From positions 1-64,000 of the forward strand of contig NZ_LVWA01000005.1 of the NCBI RefSeq assembly GCF_001907195.1: a stretch of DNA of 64,000 nt, written 5' to 3'. Shown here piece after piece: positions 15,236 to 23,471 of the stretch; the first letter of the stretch is position 1, and every line of letters begins with the position of its first letter. Both the position numbers and the translations under genes were made by a program. Below the pieces are notes generated by a model. That model saw nothing but the letters and a program-made list of their open reading frames with translations, did no database searches and was not told the origin of the DNA. The DNA is from Pontibacter flavimaris. GTDB taxonomy: Bacteria > Bacteroidota > Bacteroidia > Cytophagales > Hymenobacteraceae.

Positions 15236-16947
15236 GGCCACTCGACTGGATCGTGCTGCTGGGCACGCTGGGCTTTATCGTGAGCTACGGAGTGTGGAAA
15301 ACGCGCGGCAGCAAAGACATAGAAGGCTACCTGAAGGGAGACAACAGCATGAAGTGGTGGACCATCGGCTTGTCCATCATGGCCACGCAGGCCAGCGCCA
15401 TCACCTTCCTGTCTACACCCGGGCAGGCGTATGAGGACGGCATGCGCTTCGTGCAGTTCTACTTCGGCCTGCCGATCGCCATGGTCATCATCTCCATCAC
15501 GGTTATCCCCATCTTTTATCGCCTGAAAGTATACACCGCCTATGAGTTTCTGGAGAACCGCTTCGACCTGAAAACACGCTCCCTGGCGGCTTTCCTGTTC
15601 CTGGTGCAGCGCGGCCTGGCGGCCGGTATCACCATTTATGCGCCGGCCATCATCCTTTCCACCATGCTGGGCTGGAGCCTGACGGCCACCAACCTGATCA
15701 TTGGCATCCTGGTGATCATCTATACCATGTCGGGCGGCACCAAGGCGGTGAGCGTGACACAGAAGCAGCAAATGGCCGTGATGATGGGCGGCATGATCAT
15801 CGCCGGTATCATGGTGGTGCGCTACCTGCCGGAGAACGTGGGGCTGGGCGACGCTGTGGCCGTGGCTGGAAAAATGGGCAAGATGAACGTGGTTGACTTT
15901 TCCTGGGATTGGGAAACGAGCTGGAACGACCGCTATAATTTCTGGTCCGGGATGACGGGAGGCCTGTTTCTGGCGCTGTCATACTTTGGTACCGACCAAA
16001 GCCAGGTGGCGCGCTACCTGGGCGGTAAATCCATTGCAGAAAGTAGGTTAGGTCTGCTGTTCAACGGTTTGCTCAAGATACCGATGCAGTTCCTGATCCT
16101 GTTCATTGGGGTGATGGTGTTCGTGTTTTACCAGTTCAACCAGCCGCCGGTGTTCTTTAACGAGGGCACCAAAAGCAAAGTATACGCCACCGCCCACGCC
16201 GACGAGCTGCGGGGCCTGGAGGCAAAGTATAACGACATCTTTGAGCAGAAGCAGGAGGCGGTGCAGGGTTTGGTAACCGCTCTTAAAGCGGAAGACGATG
16301 CCGCCATTGCCACCGCCCAGGCGCAGGTCAGCACTTATACTTCGGCAGGCAAGGAGGTACGCGAGCAGGTGAAAGGTGTTATCAAAAAGGCCGTACCCGA
16401 GGCCGAGACGAGGGATACTGACTACGTTTTTATCTCCTTCGTGATGAAGTACCTGCCCGCCGGGTTGGTAGGCTTGCTGCTGGCTGTTATCTTCTCTGCC
16501 GCCATGTCGTCCACCGCCTCCGAACTGAATGCGCTGGCCTCTACCACGGTGGTGGATATTTACAAACGTTCCTTAAAACAGGATGGCGACCCGACGCACT
16601 ACCTCAACGCCTCGCGCCTGTTCACGCTGGCCTGGGGCCTTATCGCCATAGTCTTTGCTACCTACGCCTCGCTGCTGGATAACCTCATACAAGCCGTGAA
16701 CATTATTGGCTCCATCTTCTACGGCACTATCCTGGGTATCTTCCTGGTGGCCTTTTACTTCAAGCGGATCCAGGGCAATGCCGTGTTCTTTGCCGCCCTG
16801 CTTGCCGAGGCCGTGGTGCTTTACTGCCACTACTTCACCGATATCGCCTTCCTGTGGTTCAACGTGATTGGCTGTGTGGCGGTGATTCTGTTCGGGTTTA
16901 TACTTCAGGGTTTGATAGGGAAGCGGAAGAAGGAGCTGGTGGCGTAG
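15232..16947 (+). CDS. Sodium:solute symporter (SSS family)
   Basis: Inner-membrane transporter of 571 residues with about 13 helices. The family pattern is clear: a periplasmic N-terminus, the GYLKGDNSMKWWTIGLSIMATQASAITFLSTPG region in helix 1-2, and GGLFLALSYFGTDQSQVARYL in the middle, then FSAAMSSTASELNALASTT in helix 8, where sodium binds in vSGLT-like proteins. A roughly 80-residue loop around residues 300-380 is charged. Substrate unknown, perhaps a sugar or sugar-amine released by the upstream deacetylase. Coupled to the 48-residue peptide by an ATGA overlap. Confidence 0.9.
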   Translation: MRPLDWIVLLGTLGFIVSYGVWKTRGSKDIEGYLKGDNSMKWWTIGLSIMATQASAITFLSTPGQAYEDGMRFVQFYFGLPIAMVIISITVIPIFYRLKVYTAYEFLENRFDLKTRSLAAFLFLVQRGLAAGITIYAPAIILSTMLGWSLTATNLIIGILVIIYTMSGGTKAVSVTQKQQMAVMMGGMIIAGIMVVRYLPENVGLGDAVAVAGKMGKMNVVDFSWDWETSWNDRYNFWSGMTGGLFLALSYFGTDQSQVARYLGGKSIAESRLGLLFNGLLKIPMQFLILFIGVMVFVFYQFNQPPVFFNEGTKSKVYATAHADELRGLEAKYNDIFEQKQEAVQGLVTALKAEDDAAIATAQAQVSTYTSAGKEVREQVKGVIKKAVPEAETRDTDYVFISFVMKYLPAGLVGLLLAVIFSAAMSSTASELNALASTTVVDIYKRSLKQDGDPTHYLNASRLFTLAWGLIAIVFATYASLLDNLIQAVNIIGSIFYGTILGIFLVAFYFKRIQGNAVFFAALLAEAVVLYCHYFTDIAFLWFNVIGCVAVILFGFILQGLIGKRKKELVA

Positions 16948-17041
16948 GTGTTAATCTAGCACCCCATCTCCAAAAACAGGGGAGGGGGGCCGGTTCAAGC
17001 TGCTTTAGCCCAAGTAAGAATCATTTCTACGGTTATCGCGC

Positions 17042-17061
17042 GGACAGGTCACGACCTGTCC
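17042..17061. repeat. Dispersed 20-bp palindrome, copy 1
   Basis: GGACAGGTCACGACCTGTCC is a one-mismatch version of the perfect palindrome GGACAGGTCGCGACCTGTCC found again at 35703-35722 and 50708-50727. The surrounding 16948-17240 region also holds a CCCCTCC/GGAGGGG hairpin block (about 17120-17160) found in the other repeat islands. No gene is seen between 16948 and 17926. Confidence 0.7.
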
Positions 17062-17239
17062 CTACAGGTATGAACCCACCCCTGCACCACTCCCGAGAGG
17101 GAAATTCTGCAGTACCGGGTCCAACCACCCCTGCCCCTCCTTGTCCAAGGAGGGGAGTCTGCTTTTACTTTGATTGTAGTTTAAGTTTCATAATCAAAGT
17201 ATAAACACCCCTATGGTCCCCTCAAGGGGACAGTTGTAA

Positions 17240-17852
17240 TAGCCGCAGCTATCGAACTGATACCCAGTCCTTGGGTTGAGCGCCTTGTAGATTTCCGGTT
17301 TCGCTTCAGCGAAATTGCGGAGACCGCAGGTCAAGCAAAGGAAATGTACACAGCGCGATGCCCGAGGACAAGCCCTCTCGGGCTGGAGGGAGCCAAAGCT
17401 AGAGGTGAAACGAGTCGCTCGTAAGTCTGGAGGATCAGCGGAAGCTAGTAAGTATAGCTTGGTTCAAATTGAAGGAAGCAGCGGCTATGAAAATATAAAC
17501 CAGCAAGTATAAAGTATGGCCGAAGTATAAAAAGACACAGGCTTCAGACTCGCGGCACCCAGTCCTTGGGTTGAGCGCCTTGTAGATTTCCGGTTTCGCT
17601 TCAGCGAAATTGCGGAGACCGCAGGTCAAGCAAAGGAAATGTACACAGCGCGATGCCCGAGGACAAGCCCTCTCGGGCTGGAGGGAGCCAAAGCTAGAGG
17701 TGAAACGAGTCGCTCGTAAGTCTGGAGGATCAGCGGAAGCTAGTAAGTATAGCTTGGTTCAAATTGAAGGAAGCAGCGGCTATGAAAATATAAACCAGCA
17801 AGTATAAAGTATGGCCGAAGTATAAAAAGACACAGGCTTCAGACTCGCGGCA
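17240..17852 (+). repeat. Dispersed intergenic repeat, copy 2, with perfect 295-bp tandem duplication
   Basis: The same repeat family as at 41-458: AGCTATCGAACTGATACCCA, then TCCTTGGGTTGAGCGCCTTG, CCCTCTCGGGCTGGAGGGAG, GGATCAGCGGAAGCTAGTAAG. Here a unit of 295 bases (17262-17556) is repeated without a single visible difference (17557-17851). Because of this, an identical 65-codon frame occurs twice (17315-17512 and 17610-17807); it is not considered a gene. The lack of any divergence means the duplication is recent or kept alike by recombination. Confidence 0.85.
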
Positions 17853-17926
17853 GCCGTATTTGGAAGTATAGCTTGTGGCCAGCTACAAACAGCAGCGGCT
17901 AAAGTATAAAAAAGTATAAATCAGTC

Positions 17927-18841
17927 CTACCGCGGCTTCTGCGCCGCCACAATGTATACCAAACTTCCACCCGCCGACACATATTCCTCCTTCTGCAGTT
18001 TCCCCTTCAGCATGATCTTGTTGTAGAGGAGCTTTTGCCAGTAAGCATCAAATTTATCTTTGTCGCCGCCGCCGGCCATAAAGTAGTTCAGGTTGTCCTG
18101 GTAGTCGTAGCCCATGGCCTCGCTCTCGATCCACTGCAGCATCTGCTCCACGCGCAGCATCTTCTCCTGGGTATCGTAGGGCGGGATGATGGAGAGCGCC
18201 TTGTCCGATATCCATACTTTCACGTCCCGCAAACCGGCTTTCAGGAACAGGTCGGGCACCACATCGCCCAGCGAGTTAAAGCCTTCGCCCAGGTTTTTCT
18301 TGCCTTTCTCGATGCGCAGCTTCACCTCCAGCACCTCCAGCATGGCCTCCACGTTGTAATCAGTCTCGCCGTAGCGGTCGAACATCAGGTTGGGCACGAG
18401 GTTGTTCGGCTCCAGGGCCACCACCCAGCCGCCCGGCTTGGTCACCCGGATCATCTCCTGTATCACGCGCTGCGGGTTTTTCACGTGGATCAGCAGCGTC
18501 TGGCAGAGCGTCACGTCGGCAATGTCGTCGGGGAGGGGGATGTCGGTGGCGTTTCCCACCTTAAACTCGTAGTCGATGTTCTTGTGGCCGAACTCGCTCT
18601 GCGCCCGCTGCCGCGCCTCTGCAATGTAGCCCGGTTCGTAGTCCACGCCGTATACTTTGCCGCCGTCGGGCATAAATCTGGAGAACTTAAAACCCATCAT
18701 GCCCTTGCCGCAGCCAATGTCCACCAGCGTTTGTATGTAGGGGAGGTAGAGGCGCTCGGCCAGCAGCTCCAGGTAATCCTCGTTCCACCAGTATTCCCGG
18801 GCAGGGCCCAGGTGCTCTTCCGAATGCTTCTTCTCTTCCAA
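17927..18841 (-). CDS. Class I SAM-dependent methyltransferase
   Basis: Predicted methyltransferase of 304 residues with the class I fold: motif I VDIGCGKGMMGFKF near residue 40, acidic GVDYEPGYI near 64, motif post-II NATDIPLPDDIADVTL near 98, and RVTKPGGWVVALEPNN near 130. The C-terminal 150 residues are helical with many charged residues and should form the substrate-specific cap. No signal peptide; cytosolic. Substrate unknown; the UbiE/menaquinone-like motif IV is generic. It lies downstream of the DUF2911 gene but is separated by a strong terminator, so it is its own unit. Confidence 0.85.
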   Translation of the reverse strand: MEEKKHSEEHLGPAREYWWNEDYLELLAERLYLPYIQTLVDIGCGKGMMGFKFSRFMPDGGKVYGVDYEPGYIAEARQRAQSEFGHKNIDYEFKVGNATDIPLPDDIADVTLCQTLLIHVKNPQRVIQEMIRVTKPGGWVVALEPNNLVPNLMFDRYGETDYNVEAMLEVLEVKLRIEKGKKNLGEGFNSLGDVVPDLFLKAGLRDVKVWISDKALSIIPPYDTQEKMLRVEQMLQWIESEAMGYDYQDNLNYFMAGGGDKDKFDAYWQKLLYNKIMLKGKLQKEEYVSAGGSLVYIVAAQKPR

Positions 18842-18865
18842 CAGGTTTACAGGTTATAGTGCCAC

Positions 18866-18906
18866 AAAAAAGCCTCCGGGAGTATACTTACTCCCGGAGG
18901 CTTTTA
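18866..18906 (-). terminator. Strong intrinsic terminator
   Basis: A 17-bp nearly perfect stem (AAAAGCCTCCGGGAGTA / TACTCCCGGAGGCTTTT) with a four-base loop ends the DUF2911 transcript. Its A/T tails on both sides would allow termination in both directions. Confidence 0.9.
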
Positions 18907-18928
18907 TACGTTAAAAGCAAAGATAGCT

Positions 18929-19798
18929 TTATTTCATCTTTTTCCACTCGGCAATGGCCTTCTCGTTCAGGCGCACATAATCCTGGTTATTGGCCGCCTT
19001 GGCCAGCTCCATAGATTTTTCGGCTGTTTTAACGGCGGCTTTGTAGTTCTTCAGCTGGGCCTCAATCTTAGCCTGTGCGTGCACGTTCCAGAATTTAGGA
19101 TCCTTCTCATTGGCCTTTTTCATCCACTCATGGGCTTGTTTCAGGTTGTGGCCTTTCTCAAGGTAATAGTTTGCCGCCGCCGCATACAGGTTCGGGTTCA
19201 CGTTGGTGCCCTTCACCACATGCTCGTCTATCTGCGCCATCACCTTGCTGTCTACATCCGTATTCACCGTGAAAGGCACCACCACATTGTCCCATAGGAT
19301 CTCCACGTCTGCCGCATCTGCCTTTAGGTTGGCAAAATTGATCGTGAAAGACTCTGCTTTACGCGGGTTCTGCTGTGGTTTTACCTTAAAGCGCACCAGG
19401 TCGTCGGCCTGGTTGTAGTCCTGACCGCCATCGCCCCAGTGCTTGGTGTTTTTATGGATGATGATGGTCCACTCGTTCTTTTCCGGAATAGTATAGAGCG
19501 CGTACTCGCCCGCGGGCACCTTGTTTCCCTCAATGGTTACGTCTTCCGAGAATTTGATCTTGGTGGAGGCGTTGGCTCCCGTGCGCCATACTTTGCCATA
19601 GGGCACCAGGTCGCCGAAGATCTGGCGGTCCTTCACAGCGGGGCGGGAATAGTCCACGGAGATGGTTCCCAGGCCCACGGCCTGCTCAATTTTCTGCGAC
19701 GGGCTTGCGGCCGGCATTTTTATACCTTGCGCCTGCACGGCGCCTGCGCCCAGCATAAGCGCTGCCGACAGGGCAAAGCCAATAAGTGCTTTTTTCAT
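18929..19798 (-). CDS. DUF2911 domain protein with C-terminal TPR-like helices
   Basis: Exported protein of 289 residues with a cleavable signal peptide (LIGFALSAALMLGAGAVQAQ). The DUF2911 domain spans about residues 30-180: ISVDYSRPAVKDRQIFGDLV, PYGKVWRTGANASTKIKFS and VPAGEYALYTIPEKNEWTIII are the family's signature segments. A helical TPR-like region follows (YYLEKGHNLKQAHEWMKKA, KNYKAAVKTAEKSMELAK). The domain is a beta-sandwich of unknown function found in Bacteroidota periplasmic proteins. Monocistronic, with a terminator at 18866-18906. Confidence 0.9.
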   Translation of the reverse strand: MKKALIGFALSAALMLGAGAVQAQGIKMPAASPSQKIEQAVGLGTISVDYSRPAVKDRQIFGDLVPYGKVWRTGANASTKIKFSEDVTIEGNKVPAGEYALYTIPEKNEWTIIIHKNTKHWGDGGQDYNQADDLVRFKVKPQQNPRKAESFTINFANLKADAADVEILWDNVVVPFTVNTDVDSKVMAQIDEHVVKGTNVNPNLYAAAANYYLEKGHNLKQAHEWMKKANEKDPKFWNVHAQAKIEAQLKNYKAAVKTAEKSMELAKAANNQDYVRLNEKAIAEWKKMK

Positions 19799-19932
19799 GG
19801 TTCTCGATTAGGTTTTAATTTGTTGATGCTGATGTAATATTACAAATTATTCCGAAGACTGAACACTGCCAGGGAACAGATATTTAGCCCTGGCAGGAGC
19901 TGCGCCCCAGGCTGCGGGGATACAGCGCCCTG

Positions 19933-19965
19933 TTTTTTAATTCTCCCTGAAGTTTCATACCTTAG
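19933..19965 (+). promoter_or_regulatory. Promoter of the TPP-riboswitch operon
   Basis: A -7 box TACCTTAG (19958-19965; TAnnTTTG with one mismatch) lies about 20 bases after a T-run (19933-19938) that could act as the -33 element. Transcription would begin near 19971, exactly at the 5' strand of riboswitch helix P1. Confidence 0.5.
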
Positions 19966-19970
19966 CGAAA

Positions 19971-20058
19971 GTACACGGGGTGCTTGACTACGGAAACGTT
20001 GTCAGGCTGAGATGATACCCGCAACCTGATCTGGATAATGCCAGCGTAGGAAATGTAA
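19971..20058 (+). ncRNA. TPP (THI-box) riboswitch
   Basis: This is a clear thiamine pyrophosphate aptamer. Conserved parts in order: GGGGTGC (19977-19983), a P3 hairpin TGAC ... CGGAAACG ... GTCA, the pyrimidine-sensing loop GGCTGAGATGATACCC, and the pyrophosphate arm ACCTGATCTGGATAATGCCA with GCGTAGGAAA after it. TACA/TGTA can close helix P1. It sits 87 bases before the GTG of the first operon gene. No terminator hairpin is obvious in the leader, so control is likely at translation initiation or by an unseen alternative pairing. By analogy, high TPP should turn the operon off. Confidence 0.95.
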
Positions 20059-20145
20059 CCTCATAGGATACTTTGCACAAGTATGTTCCCTCCTTCCTAT
20101 CTGCCTTAAACAGTCAGGCTATTTTACAACCCTAAAATACCTGCT

Positions 20146-20871
20146 GTGAGCAATCTGCAAAAACAAAAATTCGACCTGGTAACACAGGACCTGCGCAAGT
20201 GGCAGGGCCGTGAAGAGTGGTTTTTTAACCGCGACCACACCGACACCTATGAGCTTTGGTATGAAGGCCGCTACAAGCGCGCCGAAGTATGGCAGAAAAA
20301 GGTAATCGGCCAGCTAGTCAAGAAAGATGAGCGAGTAAAGACCCTGCTGGAGTTCGGCTGCGGCACCACCCGCTTTACCCGCTGGTGGAAGGAAATTGGC
20401 ATCGAGGCCAGCGGCGGCGACATCTCGCCCTTCATGCTGGGGCAGGGCGTGCACCTGTTCGATGGCGACCTCGTGCTGGCCGACTCGCACCACATGCCGT
20501 TCAAGGACCATACTTTTGACGCCCTGGCCTTCATCACCACCTTTGAGTACTACAAAGACCCCGTGCAGGTGATCCGGGAGGCGGCGCGCGTGGGCAAGTA
20601 TGGCATTGTGTTCGGCATGATGAACCGCAACTCCCCGAAGGTGGTTAGGAGAAGGGTGCAGGAGATGTTCAGCAAAAACCCGTTCTACGTAACGGCCACT
20701 TTCTACACGCCCAAAAAGCTCCTGGCGGTGATAGCGGAAGCCTTGCAGGGGAGAGACTATACGGTAGAATGGACCGCCACCGGCCTGCCCGAATGGTTCC
20801 CGGTGCAGCAGTGGCACCAGCCCTACGGCGATTTCTTCGGGTTGTATGTACGCCTAAACGATGTGATATGA
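20146..20871 (+). CDS. Class I SAM methyltransferase of the TPP-riboswitch operon
   Basis: Predicted methyltransferase of 241 residues, the first gene under the TPP riboswitch. It starts with GTG. The SAM site reads LLEFGCGTTRFTRWW at residues 65-79, GGDISPFMLGQGV near 90, ADSHHMPFKDHTFDALAF near 112 and YYKDPVQVIREAARVGKYGIVFG around 130-155, in place of the usual glycine-rich PGG turn. The C-terminal third (PEWFPVQQWHQPYGDFFGLY) is rich in Trp, Pro and aromatics, suggesting a hydrophobic or heteroaromatic substrate pocket. Its stop overlaps the next start (ATGA). The Trm112-like protein at the operon's end is its likely activator. What it methylates is unknown. Confidence 0.85.
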   Translation: MSNLQKQKFDLVTQDLRKWQGREEWFFNRDHTDTYELWYEGRYKRAEVWQKKVIGQLVKKDERVKTLLEFGCGTTRFTRWWKEIGIEASGGDISPFMLGQGVHLFDGDLVLADSHHMPFKDHTFDALAFITTFEYYKDPVQVIREAARVGKYGIVFGMMNRNSPKVVRRRVQEMFSKNPFYVTATFYTPKKLLAVIAEALQGRDYTVEWTATGLPEWFPVQQWHQPYGDFFGLYVRLNDVI

Positions 20872-21932
20872 GCGCCTTTGAAGACAATTCCGGAAAGCTG
20901 GCCGCTGCCACTTTTAAAGATGTGCTGTTGCCGCACAGCGGGGCGCAGCGGGAGGAGGTGCTGGTTGGGCCCCGGTTTGGGGTAGATACGGCCGTTATTG
21001 ACCTGGGCAATAACCTGGGAATGGCCGTGTCCAGCGACCCGCTATCGCTCATACCTTCCATCGGGCTGAAGGAGTCGGCCTGGCTGTCGGTGCACCTGCT
21101 GGCCAACGACATGGCTTCCACGGGCTTTGCACCCATGTATGCGCAATTCGTGCTCAACCTGCCTACCAGCCTTTCGCTGGAGGGGTTCAGGGAGTATTGG
21201 GGATATATCCATCAGTATTGCCAGGAGATAGGCGTAGCCATTACCGGGGGGCACACCGGGCAGATCGAAGGCCAGAACTCCACCATCTCCGGCGGCGGCA
21301 CCATGTTCCTGACGGCCCCTTTACACGAGATCCTGACGAGCCACAAGGCTGCGCCAGGAGACATCCTGCTCGTGACCAAGGAAACGGCCCTGGTATCGAC
21401 TTCTATCCTGGCCATGAGCTTTCCGGAAACGGTGAAGAACAAACTGGGCCGTGAAGTATGGGAGAAAGGATGCGAGAACTTCTATCAAACCTCCTCGCTG
21501 CCCGATGCCCTGGCCGCAAAGCAGGCGCTTCAAAGCAACGCGGAGCTGAAAGCCATGCACGACGTGACCGAGGGCGGCGTGGTGGGGGCTATCTGCGAGA
21601 TGGCGAACGCCTCCGGCTGTGGCTTCAGAATTTACAACGAGGCCCTTCCGGTGGGCGAGGTGCAGCGCCAGATAACGGGGCTATTCGGCATCGACCACCG
21701 CTTCTGCGTTGGGGCAGGCTCCATGGTGATGGCCGTAAAGCCGGGAAAAGAGCAGGAACTCATCCGGAACTTGGCTGCCAAATCCATTAAGGCAACGGTA
21801 GTAGGCGAAATGCTGCCGAAGGAAGCCGGGTTCAGAGTAATGGAAAATGGCGAGGAGCACACGTTATACTTTGATGGCAAGGATCCTTACTGGGGCGCAT
21901 TCTTTAAAGCATTGAAAGCCGATTGGAAATGA
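20868..21932 (+). CDS. PurM/HypE-fold (AIR synthase-related) protein, not canonical ThiL or HypE
   Basis: A 354-residue protein of the AIR synthase/selenide-dikinase/ThiL/HypE superfamily, which binds ATP and activates an oxygen or phosphate. N-terminal features: RFGVDTAVIDLGNNLGMAVSS near residue 31, LLANDMASTGFAP near 73, GGHTGQIEGQNSTISGGGTM near 123. C-terminal: MHDVTEGGVVGAICEMANASG near 225 resembles HypE or PurM. It lacks the C-terminal Cys that HypE carbamoylates, ending KALKADWK, and no other hyp gene is present. It also lacks the ThiL GIGDDAA loop. Start chosen at ATG 20868, overlapping the upstream stop (ATGA); a longer frame runs back into the methyltransferase gene. Confidence 0.85.
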   Translation: MSAFEDNSGKLAAATFKDVLLPHSGAQREEVLVGPRFGVDTAVIDLGNNLGMAVSSDPLSLIPSIGLKESAWLSVHLLANDMASTGFAPMYAQFVLNLPTSLSLEGFREYWGYIHQYCQEIGVAITGGHTGQIEGQNSTISGGGTMFLTAPLHEILTSHKAAPGDILLVTKETALVSTSILAMSFPETVKNKLGREVWEKGCENFYQTSSLPDALAAKQALQSNAELKAMHDVTEGGVVGAICEMANASGCGFRIYNEALPVGEVQRQITGLFGIDHRFCVGAGSMVMAVKPGKEQELIRNLAAKSIKATVVGEMLPKEAGFRVMENGEEHTLYFDGKDPYWGAFFKALKADWK

Positions 21933-22579
21933 GAGAGCATAGCAAAATTAAGCGTGGGGTCTACCTTGTGCTGGACCCAGGTATAAACCGGGCGGTGCTG
22001 CTGCAAAAGGTAAAGGAAGCTTTGGAAGGAGGCGTGAGCGCACTGCAGGTCTGGAATCACTGGCCTGCCGGCTACACCGAGGCTGATAAAAAAGCCCTCA
22101 TCAAAAGCCTGGTTGATGTTGCCGGTGCCTTACGGGTGCCGGTGCTGATAAACGAAGCGTGGGAGTTGCTGCAAGACACCGAACTGTCCGGTGTTCATTT
22201 TGATGATATTCCCGCGAACTTTGAAAGTATAAAGAACGCAGTAGGACGGGAGTTTATCACCGGGATTACCTGCAGCAACAACCTGGACGTGGTACGCTGG
22301 GCCAGCCAGAACCATCTGGACTATGTATCCTTCTGCGCGATATTTCCTTCGTCCTCGGCGGGTAGCTGTGAGCTTGTGCGGCCGGAAACGATCAGGGAGG
22401 CCCGAAAAATGACACAGATGCCGCTCTTTCTGTCCGGCGGCATCACAACAGAAAATCTGCCTCTCCTAAAGGAGCTGGACTTCGACGGGGTGGCGGTTAT
22501 CTCCGGTATCCTGAACGCTGCGTCGGCCAAAGAGTCCGCCGCGGCTTATCATCACGCCTTAAACAAGTATAAACCATGA
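21929..22579 (+). CDS. Divergent ThiE-like TIM-barrel protein
   Basis: A 216-residue protein with the thiamin phosphate synthase fold. It keeps GVYLVLDPG, IFPSSS and the C-terminal phosphate-binding SGGITTENLPLLKELDFDGVAVISGI. It departs from working ThiE at the diphosphate and pyrimidine sites: the QLRxK strand is replaced by LQVWNHW, IND by INEAW, and the GLExL block by ELVRPETI. So either substrates differ from HMP-PP and thiazole phosphate, or it has become a different enzyme. ATG at 21929 overlaps the previous stop (ATGA); a TTG at 21923 would add two residues. Its own stop overlaps the next ATG at 22576. Confidence 0.8.
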   Translation: MREHSKIKRGVYLVLDPGINRAVLLQKVKEALEGGVSALQVWNHWPAGYTEADKKALIKSLVDVAGALRVPVLINEAWELLQDTELSGVHFDDIPANFESIKNAVGREFITGITCSNNLDVVRWASQNHLDYVSFCAIFPSSSAGSCELVRPETIREARKMTQMPLFLSGGITTENLPLLKELDFDGVAVISGILNAASAKESAAAYHHALNKYKP

Positions 22580-22842
22580 ATGCATCGCTCTTAAATAAAC
22601 TGTGCTGTCCCATTGATAAGCACGACCTTAACATCCGGATTTTTGCACAGCACGAAGACGGGGAAATCAAAGAGGCCCTGCTGACCTGCCCCGCGTGCAG
22701 CAGGTACTATCCTGTTGTCTACGGCATCCCGATCATGACGCCGGATGCGTACAGAGAAAAGGCGCTGGAGGAGCCCATCCTACAAAAGTGGGGGCTTGAA
22801 ATAGCGGAAGGGGCGTCACAGCCATTCCTGCTGAAGGAATAG
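22576..22842 (+). CDS. Trm112-family small zinc protein
   Basis: An 88-residue Trm112/UPF0434-like protein. It begins with NKLCCPIDKHDL (Cys10/Cys11) and has TCPACSRYYPVVYGIPIM at residues 37-54 with Cys38 and Cys41, the known zinc-binding and partner-docking segment ending in the GIPxM(L)P motif. Trm112 proteins activate and stabilise class I methyltransferases (such as Trm9, Trm11, Mtq2). Its presence in the same coupled operon as the methyltransferase at 20146-20871 makes that protein the obvious partner, which is inference. The start overlaps the ThiE-like stop (ATGA). Last gene of the operon. Confidence 0.85.
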   Translation: MNASLLNKLCCPIDKHDLNIRIFAQHEDGEIKEALLTCPACSRYYPVVYGIPIMTPDAYREKALEEPILQKWGLEIAEGASQPFLLKE

Positions 22843-22859
22843 GCTCCGCAGGCGCGCCG

Positions 22860-23387
22860 TCAGAAGCTGCGGCCCACGCTCAGGCCGAACCGGGGCACCA
22901 CCGCCAGCCCCGGCGTGTCGGATTTGTTTTCCGGGGAGATGAACGGGGTAACCGCCAGCCTGACCACCAGTCCCCCGCGCGGATCCTGGTAGCGGAAGCC
23001 CACGCGGGTAAAGTACATGTTCTGCATCAGGTCCGGGTGGTCGGTAAAGCGGCGGGTATAGCCCAGGCCGAATTCCACGTGGTTCTGCGTGCCACCCACC
23101 ATGCCCAGGGCCTCCACCGGCACGATAGGGTACACGCCCGGCTCCCCCTCCTGAAAGAAGAGGTTGGTGCCGATGCCCGCGCGCAGGGCAGCCTTAAAGC
23201 TATAGCGCTGGTAAAGAACACGGTCGAAGTTAAAGGAGTAGGTATCGGAGGAACCGCTGATCTCCAGGTAATAGGCGTTGCGGGCCGTAAAGCTGCCGGG
23301 GTAGCGCTGCGCCTGGGCCAGGCCTGCCAACAGCAGCAACGAAAACAGGAAGCTATACTTCAGGGTAAGTTTGGAAATAGGGTGCAT
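22860..23387 (-). CDS. Exported hypothetical protein, outer-membrane beta-barrel-like
   Basis: Not recognised as a named family. The 175-residue product has a cleavable signal peptide (KYSFLFSLLLLAGLAQAQ) and then alternating aromatic/glycine beta-strand patterns (YYLEISGSSDTYSFNFDR, YSFKAALRAGIGTNLFF, HVEFGLGYTRRF, YFTRVGFRYQDP) ending in FGLSVGRSF, a typical C-terminal aromatic residue of small outer-membrane barrels. Likely a small periplasmic or outer-membrane barrel protein. It converges with the Trm112-like gene with a gap of only 17 bases. Confidence 0.6.
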   Translation of the reverse strand: MHPISKLTLKYSFLFSLLLLAGLAQAQRYPGSFTARNAYYLEISGSSDTYSFNFDRVLYQRYSFKAALRAGIGTNLFFQEGEPGVYPIVPVEALGMVGGTQNHVEFGLGYTRRFTDHPDLMQNMYFTRVGFRYQDPRGGLVVRLAVTPFISPENKSDTPGLAVVPRFGLSVGRSF

Positions 23388-23435
23388 CAGGGCAGCTTAT
23401 ACTTAAATATCGCCTAAAGTATATCTATAAAGTAT

Positions 23436-23471
23436 AAAATCCTACTGCAGCCAGTGCCACAGCAGGATTTT
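23436..23471 (-). terminator. Possible terminator hairpin
   Basis: AAAATCCTACTG and CAGCAGGATTTT form an 11-of-12 stem. It is about 270 bases after the ABC exporter gene's stop on the minus strand, so attribution to that gene is uncertain. The remaining gap 23472-23743 contains short repeat remnants (GATCCTTTCAGGCTGACA near 23600 and CTAACTCC/AACTTTCT runs near 23700-23740) but no gene. Confidence 0.4.

Noticed and set aside
17315..17807. Identical 65-codon frames at 17315-17512 and 17610-17807
   Set aside because: They are identical only because of the 295-bp tandem duplication; other copies of the repeat do not keep the frame.
20868..21932. Identity as HypE hydrogenase maturation protein
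   Set aside because: There is no C-terminal Cys and no other hyp gene; the riboswitch context points to thiamine instead.
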